DNA from: Smallanthus sonchifolius
Taxonomy: Eukaryota > Streptophyta > Magnoliopsida > Asterales > Asteraceae
Length of the DNA stretch: 64,000 nucleotides
Reading direction: 5' to 3'
NCBI GenBank assembly: GCA_023525975.1
Contig: CM042021.1
Coordinates: forward strand, 80,481,001 to 80,545,000
The notes below the pieces were generated by a model. The model saw only the letters and a list, made by a program, of their open reading frames with translations, made no database searches and was not told where the DNA came from. The position numbers and the translations under genes were made by a program. Below, in pieces: positions 24,584 through 34,599 of this stretch; the stretch's first letter is position 1; each line of letters opens with the position of its first letter.

Positions 24584-25168
24584 AATCTGATCTTTTTCCG
24601 ATCAAAACTCCTTTCTTAAACCTGATCATTTTAACCTGATCAGAACTCTTTTATTTAAACCTGATCACTTTAACCTGATCAGAAACCTGATCAGAACTCT
24701 TTTGTGTAAAACCTGATCATTTTAACCTGATCAAAACCCTTTTGTTAAACCTGATCATTTTAACCTAATCAGAACTCTTTTATTTAAACCTGATCACTTT
24801 AACCTGATCAGAAACCTGATCACTTTAACCTGATCAGAACTCTTTTGTGTAAAACCTGATCACTTTAACCTGATCAAAACCCTTTTGTTAAACCTGATCA
24901 TTTTAACATGATCAAAACTCTTTTATTTAAACCTGATCACTTTAACCTGATCAGAACTCTTTTGTGTAAAACCTGATCACTTTAACCTGATCATAACTCT
25001 TTTGTGTAAAACCTGATCATTTTAACCTGATCAGAACTCTTTTGTGTAAAACCTGATCACTTTAACCTGATCAGAACTCTTTTGTGTAAAACCTGATCAT
25101 TTTAACCTGATCAGAACTCTTTTGTGTAAAACGTGATCATTTTAACCTGATCAGAACTCTTTTGTTTG
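24584..25168. repeat. Minisatellite in gypsy-1 LTR (AACCTGATCA units)
   Basis: A tandem repeat with a unit of roughly 40 bp, built from AACCTGATCA, TTTTAACCTGATCAGAAC and CTCTTTTGTGTAA blocks. About a dozen or more imperfect units are present, some with a block deleted or doubled. The palindrome TGATCA recurs throughout. Confidence 0.9.
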
Positions 25169-25823
25169 TATTACCAATGAATATGAATACTAATCTGATC
25201 TATTGACCCCATTTGTAAGCTTGCAAGGAATACAAAATAGTATGTAATGTACGAGACCGTAACCAAACCCCAACATTCTGTGCCTCCCCTCGCCTTTCTG
25301 CGAGTAAGACAATATGCGGTCATTCGGCCATTTTGACCCCTGGTTAGCGCGACTAACCATGACCGGAGGCGTCACCCCCAATAGTACTATTCATATAATC
25401 CCGGGCTAAATCCATAGCTAATGGTTACTAATTTATTCAGAGGACTTTAAGCGCTTTATTGTTCCCTCAATACAAACATACGGTCATATCATTAGTTTCA
25501 TTCATTTACATACGAAAATTCTTTACAAGTATGTCTCCACCCCAAATTATTTCAAAACTTTAGAAAAAGGGTGATTAGTGAAACTCACCTCGACAGTATG
25601 AATGCTAGCAAATATTTGAATAACAGCAGACTTGCCTATCCGTATCCTAATTACACAAGGATAACATACACGTTAAGACTACCCGTCTTAAACGCAAGTT
25701 GTTCACCGACTTAGCAGATCTGATTACTTTTGTTTATAAATATCTTTTTAGTTTTTCCAACCTTTGTTTTGTTACAAAAATAGTTCTGAGTTACTGCCCT
25801 ATGGGGCTGATGAACAGGTATCG

Positions 25824-26075
25824 TCGAAACTTTCTTAGTTTCGATTTAAACATAACAGATGTCGAAACTACCTAGTTTCGATTGAATAAACTGGGTATCG
25901 AAACTACCTAGTTTCGATTGGCAAGAAAAGTATCGAAACTACCTAGTTTTGATTCGGTATCGAAACTACTTAGTTTCGATTGTAAACAGGTATCGAAACT
26001 ACTAGTTTCGATTGAATAATCGGTATCGAAACTCCCAGTTTCGATCAGCAGGTGTCGAAACTCCTAGTTTCGATT
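25824..26075. repeat. Array of eight short hairpins in gypsy-1 LTR
   Basis: Eight copies of an inverted repeat with arms (A/G)TCGAAACT and AGTTTCGAT around a loop of about 3-5 bases. Copies are spaced by variable linkers of about 2-16 bases. Arms are nearly invariant while loops vary (TTCTT, ACCT, ACTT, CCC, CCT). The same arms recur in the gypsy-2 LTR. Confidence 0.9.
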
Positions 26076-26941
26076 ACTGCACTTTGATTGACAGAATTTG
26101 CCCTGTATATTTTGATGTTCAAATCTTGAATTTGACACATTTTTCTTGTTATCTTACTTGCGTTTGAATGATTTGTATGTTTAGTTACAGTTTTAACGAA
26201 AATGAAATGGATAATATTGAGTTTTTACCTCAAACAGAGAATGGTGATTTTTAGAGAAACAGAGAAGATATTCTTGAATTCTTTTGCTAAGCTCTCTTCA
26301 GGAACCCTTGAAATTCTCCTTATACCACTGAATTATGGTGGATTTCTGCCTTAAACTGCACTTCGATTTGAAGGAGAATTGAGAATTTGCCGAAAGAAAA
26401 AGAGAATTATGGAAAGGATACGTGGGATTTCGACTGAGAAGGTATGGTTTTTATCTGAATTTGAGTGAATTTGCAAGTGGGAGAATGGCTCCCCTGACTC
26501 TCGACCGAGAAAGTCAATAAAGTAGTTTAGGGTTAATGATAACTATTTTTAAGTATTAATTTATTAATGATATTAGTATCAATTAGAGTTTTATAGGGGT
26601 AATTTAATCCGGTTTAGATTCTTCACGGTATTATGATTTTAACCATTTTATGGCTCGCTGAAGAAATTATTAAAATCTTGGTTCAACGCAAATTTTTGTG
26701 TAACATATATATATATATATATATATAATTTTCTGGTTATTTTATTTAACCATTTACGTTCGCATTTAGTCGGGTTATTCTGCTTACTTTTTCTAGTAAT
26801 TCATTAAGATTTACTAGACTTGGAATAAATTCCTTTGCTAGACTCCTTGACTTTACTTAGTCAAAATAAATATCAGGAAATAATAATTATGAACGTGCGT
26901 TTATGTAATGTGGATATTGACCTGAAATGCTGGGTGTCACA

Positions 26942-29900
26942 CAAAGTGCCCAGGGTGACAGTTCAGCAAACCCAGCTGATACTGATCCCACACCCTCCAC
27001 CTCACTGCCACAAACTCAAACTGCTGCTTCCCTTGATCGAACCCCTGTGCATTCTACTGAGGATGTACAGGCATATACTTTACTCACCCACAGTTTGATT
27101 GCTCAACCGGAACACAGGGCCCCGGTTGCTGCCAAATATACAAGGAAGAGGGGCATGAGAACTCCTTCTTCTCTTGCCTCCAAGGCCCAAACCCAAGCCA
27201 ACATCCCTCACTCAGAATCACAACATTCTAGTGAGAATATCATAAGGGAAAGCCACACTGTTAGGGAGACTCCTTCGGAAGTCTCCCTATTAGGATTAGG
27301 ATCACTTCCCGGATCCATAGAACAGCCCTTTGAGCCATTCCTATCTTCTTTGGACTTAAGTGTTGAGGAACCTGACCAAAGTGATGTACCCAAAAGCAAC
27401 TACCACTATCAAGGAGGTACTGATTGGTCTTGCTTCCGAAACACCCAACCCAAGTTCTTCACCCTTGAAGGTCCACTCTAGGAGTAATGAAAGAGTGGAT
27501 GTGGAAGAGGCTGTCACTACTGCTGGTCCATCAAATGACCAGGAGGACAGTGACAACATCTTTAAGACCTTAACCACGACAACTCATGGTGAGGGTGTTT
27601 CCTTGGAAACTCCCCTCACTGAGAGGAATCCCAGGCGCCAAGAAACCACGGGTGATGGGGATGTTGAGGCTCGGCCTACGGCCCCATCTGGGTCCAAGGA
27701 TTCCACAACTGTGGATGAGGACAGTCTGAAACTAAACAATTTGGAATTGACGGCCAGGGTGGCTATGCTTGAGGCTGAAGTGTCCAAACTACGACACCAA
27801 GCCTTGATGCATGAAGCCCATCAATGCCCCTCCACGGCTTCTCCCTCTCTTGTCTCAGTGGGCACTCAAACAGATGCCTATTTGTTCACTGATGCAACCA
27901 AAATGGGGGAGAAAGTCCCTATGGAAGAAGACACTGAAAGTCTCGACAACTGGATTCAAGAGCAGGCTGCCTTCCAAAGTACTCTATTCAGACCAGCTTT
28001 TATCCAAGTTCATGACTTGCCAGTCTCAGATGACAATGAAGAAGAATCTACTGAAGACTGGAAGCTAGTTGGCAGAGCTATAGATGAGGTGCTGATGGAT
28101 GAAAACAACCAAGACGAAACATCTACATCCTTCAGCATCATCCCAGAAGTTGCAGCCATCATAAGTCATGCAGCTGCCCCCCACTTCCCACTGACATCAA
28201 CACAGCTAGAGTTTGACATTATACTAGCTTGGGGGTACGATGAGAAAACTGAGAGGTTTTGGATAGGTCGGGAGTTTAGCGGAGTAGAAGAGCTAGACTG
28301 GGATTTAATTCATCCATTTGAAATCCTTGACCTATATGATCTTATCTGCATCAACAACTCATCAGACCTCTCAGCAGACCTTTCCATTGACATGTTCTAT
28401 GCTTTGATGGAGGACAACCTACCCAACTTCATAAGACTAATCAAAGAACTAAAACAGGTAGAGTATCCTGAGTCATCTCAGGCTGCAGAAAGAAGACTGT
28501 CTCCCAACAATCTCCAAATCACAAGGAGTAGTCTTCTCAATGAAGAAGAAGTTCTGAGCTTGAAAAGACTCATGTACAAACTAATGGTCAAGGACTTAGA
28601 TGTGCTAGGATGGATAAGCAATAAGTGCCTTGACCATACCTTCCTTCTAAGCAACGGCACCTCTCTCACCATCAACACCAGGAACATCCTCCAGCTGCCC
28701 TCAGACTTCCTATTCAAGATCTTTCAGCTCAGAACCAACATCTGCAATATTAACTCATTGGAGAGCCAGGCAATGATGGTCACCATCAAAGCCCATCTTG
28801 AAGAAGAAGGACTGATTCCTCAGGAAGAGTCTGTGTCAACTTCTGATACTAACTCCAACTCAGATACTCCACAAGTTGAAGCCACATCTGTAGCAATTGG
28901 CACAAGATCTTCACTTAGGGATCAACTGAGAGAAATAGAAGGTCCTGAGTACCAACTTGATGAAGACAGTGACCGTCCCTTGTCAATTTCTCAACTTGCC
29001 AATGAAGCCGAGGCAGAGATCCCAAGCACAACAATCAGCTGTTTCTGTGATCAGTGAAGCCAGAGCAGAGGCATCCAATGTTAATAAAGGGAAGGGCATT
29101 ATGACAGAAGAGGATGAAGAGAGGTTGCGAAAAGAAAAGAAGGAGAAAGAAGAAAGAAGAAGGAAAAGAGAAGAAGAAGAGATGGCTCATAAACAAAGGC
29201 ATCAAGAAAGAAAGGCAGCCATACTCCTAAGACAACAGACAATCCAGCTGTATGCCAAACAGCTGGATGAGATGAATGTTAAAATCCATGCAGGGTCTCA
29301 AGTTGAGGAAGATGAACAACTTGCCAGACAGCTGCAGGAACAGTTTGCAAAGGAAGTAGAAGAGGAGAATGAAAAGAAGAGGAAGGAAGATGCTAAGTTT
29401 AGAATCACTAATTCTAAATTAGCAAAATAATTAAGGGAGGAGTGGACTGAAGCTCTGATCTCTCAAGATGAGGATGCAGACTACCTTGAAAAACTTTCAA
29501 ACAAAGAGATCTACAGAGCCTTCATGGGTCAGCAGGGGGAATTGGCAAAGAAGAAGAAAGATGAAGAGAAAGAGAAAGCTCGACAAAAGTCAAAGAAAGC
29601 CATCGCCCTTAATCAAAGGACCCATGAAGAAAGGAAGGTGATGATTGACTTCCTTAAGGTAAGGGGAGAAAGTGGAAAAAGGTTAGGTCCCATGTCCTTC
29701 ATGAACCTACAAGCCCTGTATACAAAAGTGAAAAAGGAAGAGGAAGAAAGACTGGGAAAGAGACCAGTCAAGAAAAAAAGAACCTCTGCACCAGAAACTA
29801 CTTCCACTTTCCAAACACCATCCACAAACATCCCCAAGCCTTCCTCTCCTCAACCCAAAAAGTTCAAAACATCCCACCCAGCTCCTTCTCATCAACAGCC

Positions 29901-30420
29901 ACTCCTGAAGAAATCCAAACCTGAAGACTCCAGAGAAATAGTCCAATGGTTTTACAGTACCCAAGATCAGTGGTTTGAAGTATTCAGGGGGAGAACTGAA
30001 CGAAGAAGGTCGATTTACAAGTCTGTTGATGAGGTTCTACAACTTCCAGATTCAGATCTCAAGAGAATCATGGAGCTGGGTGAAGAAATCATACCTGCAA
30101 ATGATGGCGGGAAACATCTTGTGCTGGTGATCAAACATCACTTCAACCCCAGCAAAGATGCAGTCTTAGATGTTAGACCTCTACAATCCTACTATCCATT
30201 TGCACGATGGTCCTACAATGCTGAGAAGAATGAGTTCACCATCACAAATGTCAAGGGTCACCAGATGAGATGTTCAAGCAAGGCAATCTTCAAAATGCCA
30301 AGTAAGGACATCAAGACTCTGTCTGAACTTCCTCTTGAGAACCCCAGCAAGGATCCTCGAGGGTATGAAGTAGCAAGGATAGTCGACCACATGAAAAAGC
30401 TTCAGCAACAGAGGGACTAG
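26942..30420 (+). pseudogene. Copia A extra ORF (post-pol ORF), 5'-truncated
   Basis: This is the long non-enzymatic ORF that SIRE-like copia elements carry after pol; its function is unknown. The frame begins at the gypsy-1 edge (QSAQGDSSAN) and passes through a Pro/Ser/Thr-rich stretch. Further blocks are 27360-29057, a Lys/Glu-rich coiled-coil-like segment at about 29090-29600, and a C-terminal block to 30420. Lesions are a frame change between 27360 and 27481 (shared with copia B), a 2-nt loss near 29024 and a TAA at 29428-29430. Four W.Y....F.I / LPxxDL-type modules recur (near 28209, 28597, 29932 and 30184). The N-terminal part seen in B at 34600-35370 is missing. Confidence 0.75.
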
Positions 30421-30440
30421 AAGAATTTTGGTAGCATCAG

Positions 30441-30453
30441 TCTAGGGGGAGTT
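30441..30453 (+). other. Polypurine tract of copia A
   Basis: TCTAGGGGGAGTT directly precedes the 3' LTR start TGTAGAACC. The same tract occurs before copia B's 3' LTR at 38910-38922. Confidence 0.85.
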
Positions 30454-31191
30454 TGTAGAACCAAAGACTGATTGCTACAAAATTGTTCTAAGTACAACTG
30501 CTGCGGACAACACAAGATTGCTGCTGACCAAAACAGCTGCTGATACTTTGTCTGCTGCTGAAGACCAAAGTAGCTGCAGATAGGCTTATCAGCAGCATTC
30601 AACACATGTTGCTGCTGATAGGCATATCCTCAGCAGCTGCGGATAGATCAATCTTGCTGCTGGTCCTCATCTCTGCTGCTGATAGCTTTATTCTCAAAAT
30701 ACCAAACGTTGCAGCTGACTATCCATGCGAAGCGCCTCTGACACCTTTCTGCAAAAGCAACTGCCACACTCCAAGCAGAAGGAACCTCACTGGTGCAACC
30801 AATAAAGGAAAATGACGCTCTTCTCCAAGCATGCAAACAATGATGCCTAAGAAGACGTTTCAGTAAAGTTAACTAGATTAGCCTTTACGTGTAATTTAGA
30901 TTACTAAACAAGATCAACGGCTTGTGTTAGATCTGATACTTAGAATCAAGGGTCTGTCTTGATTCTAAGTTACTATATATATCTTGTAAACACTTCAAAC
31001 ACTGTGTGCCTTCATAGTGCTTTTTGATAGTGTCTTGATAGAGTTTTACTTGTAATCTTGTAATCTCAGAAGTCTAATACAACAGTGCATTTATCAGTAT
31101 TCTTGCTGTTTACTTGTTTAATTTGTTGGTTGCTATTGTTTCCGCCAATATCAACTAGAATAGAATCGCCTTGTAATCTTACGATCCTACA
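30454..31191 (+). repeat. Copia A 3' LTR, 738 bp
   Basis: It starts TGTAGAACC and ends GATCCTACA. It has the same length as copia B's 3' LTR (38923-39660). The first ~270 bp are rich in CTGCTG/CAGCAG blocks that form inverted repeats (for example TATCAGCAGCA with TGTTGCTGCTGATA near 30585-30625). The right flank AAGAC begins mid-codon-frame in copia B's integrase. The other copy of that target duplication should lie left of the window. Confidence 0.93.
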
Positions 31192-32031
31192 AAGACATTT
31201 AACACAAATGACACCCCTCTCCAGCTACTGCATATGGATCTCTTTGGTCCTACGAATGTCATGTCAACGGGCAAAAAGTCCTACTGTCTGGTGATAACTG
31301 ATGACTTCTCCAGATTCTCATGGGTATTCTTCCTAAGAACAAAAGATGAAACTGCTGAGATTCTCAAATCCTATATTCTTAGGGTAGAGAATCAAAGCAA
31401 TGTGAAGGTAAAGATCATAAGGTGTGATCAGGGAACAGAGTTCAAAAATCACACTTTGAACAGTTTCTGTGAGAGCAAGGGCATTGAAAGGCAATACAGT
31501 GCTCCAAGAACCCCTCAACAAAATGGGGTTGCTGAAAGAAGAAATAGGACTCTGATTGAATCAGCAAGATCTATGCTGGCTGACTCAAAGCTGCCCCTTA
31601 CTTTCTGGGCGGAAGCAGTAAGCACAGCTTGTTATGTGCAGAATAGAGTCCTTATTGTTAAGCCTCTCCAAAAAACACCCTATGAACTATGGCTCAAAAG
31701 AGTTCCCTACATTGGCTTCCTGAAGCCCTTTGGATGTCCATGTACCATCCTCATCACACATGGAGTTCTTCCTAAATTCGGTGCAAAGTCTGATGAAGGT
31801 TACTTTGTGGGTTACTCCTCTCAATCAAAGGCCTACCGAGTGTTCAATTCTAGGACTCGGATTGTGGAAGAATCTGCTAATGTGGAATGCAGGGAACACG
31901 TTGTTTGTGAACAAGGCAAAGGTCCTAACTGGCTCTTTGATATAGACTCCTTCACCCAGATATTTGAGCCTCTCATATTCTCAAATATGGAGTTTTTTCT
32001 GCCTCAACCTCCTCTTCTGACTACAGACTAG
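31192..32031 (+). pseudogene. int: Copia B integrase (5' end cut by element A)
   Basis: The frame enters as KTFNTNDTPLQLLHMDLFGP, within the integrase core. Catalytic residues are visible: the Asp of HMDLFGP, the Asp of IRCDQGTEF and the Glu of NGVAERRNRT. The GKSDEGYFVGYS-like copia C-terminal signature appears as AKSDEGYFVGYS. The frame ends in a TAG at 32029-32031, and a frame change leads into the RT frame at 32055. The zinc-binding N-terminus lies across copia A, outside the window. Confidence 0.88.
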
Positions 32032-32054
32032 ATTTTCCCAGTCCTTACATCAGG

Positions 32055-33986
32055 ATGAAAAGGCCATCCATTGATCCTCCATCAGTGGCAGAAGCTATTG
32101 AAGCCAGTACAGGTGAAGCCGATACTTCCAACACCACAAGCAGCAATCTCTCTGACCAAGAAATCTTTAATGAAGCCTCCTCAATCCATGCTGAAGAGGC
32201 CTCTTATGCTAATACTGCTGACAATGTGGAACACAATGATCAGAACCTCCAAGCTCCTCTCCTCACAACTGAAGACAATCCTGATCTAAACCAAAGTAAT
32301 CTTGAAGAGGGAATACGGCTGGATGTGATACCAGCACAGAGAATAAACAAAGAGCATCCTCTGGAAAACATCATTGGCCAAGTCCACACAGGTATCCAGA
32401 CAAGAAGTAAGTCTCATGAAGCCAACATTTGTTTGTTCTCTTGCTTTCTATCTCAGGTGGAACCCAAGAAGATTGATGAAGCTATCAAGCACAACAACTG
32501 GATTGAAGCAATGCAGGAAGAATTGCTGCAATTCAAAAGACAAGATGTTTGGAAGCTTGTTGATCTCCCACCTGGTCAAACAGCCATTGGAACAAGATGG
32601 GTCTTCAGAAACAAGCAAGATGAAAGGGGCATCGTGGTCAAGAACAAAACCAGACTGGTAGCTCAAGGTTACACTCAAGAAGAAGGCATTGACTATGATG
32701 AAGTCTTTGCTCCTGTTGCCCGTCTGGAAGCCATCAGAATCTTTGTGGCATATGCAGCATCCAAAAACTTTATGGTCTATCAAATGGATGTGAAGAGTGC
32801 CTTTTTGTATGGCAAGATTGGTGAAGAGGTCTATGTCAAACAGCTTCCAGGCTTTGTGGATCCTGCACATCCAAATAAGGTCTTAAAACTGGACAAAGCT
32901 CTCTATGGCTTACACCAAGCCCCAAGAGCCTGGTAAGAAACTTTATCTGGATATCTACTTAGCAACAATTTCCGAAGGGGGGCCATTGATCAGACACTTT
33001 TCATCAAAGATGAAGGGGGAGAAATTTTGTTGGTCCAGATTTATGTTGATGACATTATCTTTGGATCTACAAGAAAGAAGCTCTGCAAAGACTTTGAAGT
33101 TCTGATGCATTCCAAATTTGAAATGAGTTCAATGGGTGAACTAAATTTCTTTTTAGGACTTCAAGTCAAACAGGTACTAAATGGAATCTTCATAAGTCAA
33201 TCCAAGTATGTCAAAAGCATCTTGGAGAGGTTCAAAATGGTTGACTGCTCTGCTGCAAGAACTCCTATGCAAGTGCACCATCAATTATCTCCGGATAAAG
33301 AAGGACAAGACACTGATCAACATCAGTACCGAGCAATGATAGGGTCTCTCATGTATCTCACTGCCTCAAGACCAGATATCATGTTTGCAGTTTGTCTCTG
33401 CGCAAGATTTCAAGCAGCTCCAAAAGTGTCTCATCTTCAAGCTGTCAAAAGGATCCTTAGATACCTAAAGGGAGCTCCAAAACTTGGGCTATGGTATCCA
33501 AAGAATGGAAATGTCAATCTCTATGCCTACACTGACAGTGACTATGGGGGTTGTAACTTGGACAAAAAGTCCACATCTGGGGGATGTCAATTTCTTGGAG
33601 GAAGGCTCATCTCATGGCAATGCAAAAAGCAAACATGTGTCTCTACTTCAACAGCTAAAGATGAATACATTGCAGCTTCAAGCTGCTGTGCACAGGTCAT
33701 CTGGATCCAAAATCAAATGCTTGACTATGGAATGACCTTCATGCAGACTCCAATTCACATTGACAACATGAGTGCTATCTCTATCACGAATAATCCAGTG
33801 CAGCATTCCAAGACTAAGCACATCGACATCAGGTATCACTTTATCAGGGATCAAGCTGAGAAAAAGAGAATTGTCCTATCCAAGGTTCACACAAATGAGC
33901 AATATGCTGATTTGTTCACTAAACCTTTTGATGAAGGAAGATTTCGATATCTAGTTGAATCAATTGGCATGATGAACTTTGAATAA
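32055..33986 (+). pseudogene. pol: Copia B reverse transcriptase and RNase H
   Basis: This region copies element RNA into DNA. Copia RT is clear: WVFRNKQDERG, APVARLEAIRIFVAYAA, YQMDVKSAFLYG, ALYGLHQAPRAW and the catalytic YVDD (in IYVDDIIFGS). RNase H follows with YTDSDYGGCNLDKKSTSG, the Asp of IDNMSA, and the usual C-terminus HIDIRYHFIRD...LFTKPF. One in-frame TAA at 32934-32936, just after QAPRAW, breaks an otherwise continuous frame. The preceding linker is acidic and Ser/Asn-rich. A single nonsense change is a light lesion and fits a fairly young copy. Confidence 0.92.
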
Positions 33987-34599
33987 GACATGTCTCTAAT
34001 TTTTTATCTTTCCTTGTAAATATGTCTATGTTTTTGTTCTTAATAAAAGGTTATAGTCAGCAGGCTGCTGACAGATTTACTCTTCAGCAGCAAAGCCTTT
34101 GCCACTGATCGCTTTAAGTTATCAGCAGGAACAAGTTTCCTGCGGATAGCTTTAAGGCGGTCAGTAGCAACCTTTTTGCTGCGGAATGAATACAACAGTC
34201 AGCAGCACCCAAATCTGCTGCTGAAAGACATCACTATCCGCAGCAACCAAGTTTGCAGCGGATAGCTCACCATCGGCAGCAACCAAGTTTGCTGCTGATG
34301 GGTAAAACAAGTCTACATTAACTTTTACCCGAGGTAAAAACTACTCTCAGTCTTTACCATGACTGCTCGAGTGTTTTACAGCTGTAACAATGAAAAGTGA
34401 AACAGGTTGTACTGTACAAGTAAAGTTGCTTTTTCTTCGTCTGCCGTTATATCACAATCTCAAACGTTCCCACAACCTCTTCATATTCAATTTCAAACCT
34501 ATCTCACATCACTTTCTCTCCCGTCCCCACAGCATTCAAAGCCCTCCATAATTAACCACCATTCAAACACCCTTTTCTCTTCCCTCCAAATCCATAACA
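33987..34599 (+). other. Copia B pol-to-extra-ORF spacer with hairpin array
   Basis: Non-coding spacer. 34056-34300 holds about seven consecutive imperfect inverted repeats of about 17-33 bp with CAGCAG/CTGCTG arms. The clearest are 34235-34264 (TATCCGC...GCGGATA) and 34271-34300 (CATCGGCAGCAA with GTTTGCTGCTGATG). AATAAA-like TTAATAAAAGG occurs at 34040. The last 200 bp before the ORF are C/T-rich like a plant 5' untranslated region (CCTCTTCATATTC, CTTCCCTCC) and could hold a promoter or splice acceptor for the extra ORF (inference). Confidence 0.65.

Larger units (their letters stand above)
1648..26941 (-). mobile_element. Gypsy-1: Ty3/gypsy chromovirus (Tekay/Del-like) with amplified 3' side
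   Basis: Read on the minus strand: 5' LTR 24235-26941, tRNA-Met primer site, leader, gag, protease, RT, RNase H, integrase with chromodomain-like tail, polypurine tract, then an array of LTR/integrase repeats instead of one 3' LTR. Long LTRs (2.7 kb), domain order and the C-terminal KVRWNS.RGPEYTWE segment suggest the Tekay/Del chromovirus clade (inference). Its right edge abuts CAAAG at 26942 inside copia A's extra ORF; the matching left target duplication has been lost in the deletion at 1648. Coding regions carry several stops, so the element is inactive. Confidence 0.88.
24235..26941 (-). repeat. Gypsy-1 5' LTR, full length
   Basis: Bounded by TGTGACACCC (minus strand) at 26941 and ...TGTGACA at 24235, with the primer site beside the latter; about 2707 bp. 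The first 722 bp (26220-26941) are the part reused in the array. The interior holds two repeat tracts: a TGATCA minisatellite and an array of hairpins. The right edge flanks CAAAG of copia A's extra ORF. Confidence 0.92.
1..31191 (+). mobile_element. Ty1/copia element A (SIRE-like), interrupted and internally deleted
   Basis: Element A runs from its 5' LTR (cut by the window edge) to its 3' LTR at 30454-31191. It carries a tRNA-Met primer site, a gag, and a long extra ORF before the 3' LTR. That order, with an extra ORF after pol, is known for SIRE-type copia elements. Gypsy-1 occupies 1648-26941. A's protease, integrase, RT, RNase H and the start of its extra ORF are missing. Its right flank (from 31192) is the integrase of a same-family element, so A sits inside copia B. 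The two LTRs of A differ at about nine positions over the 444 shared bases by my count, with no indels. Confidence 0.85.

Noticed and set aside
24584..25168. CRISPR-like array of repeats and spacers
   Set aside because: The 'spacers' are themselves repeats. The setting is a plant LTR and no cas genes are present.
27208..27787. Minus-strand open frames over the copia extra ORF (also 35645-36224)
   Set aside because: They mirror the low-complexity sense frame, have no domain, and are shared only because A and B are related.
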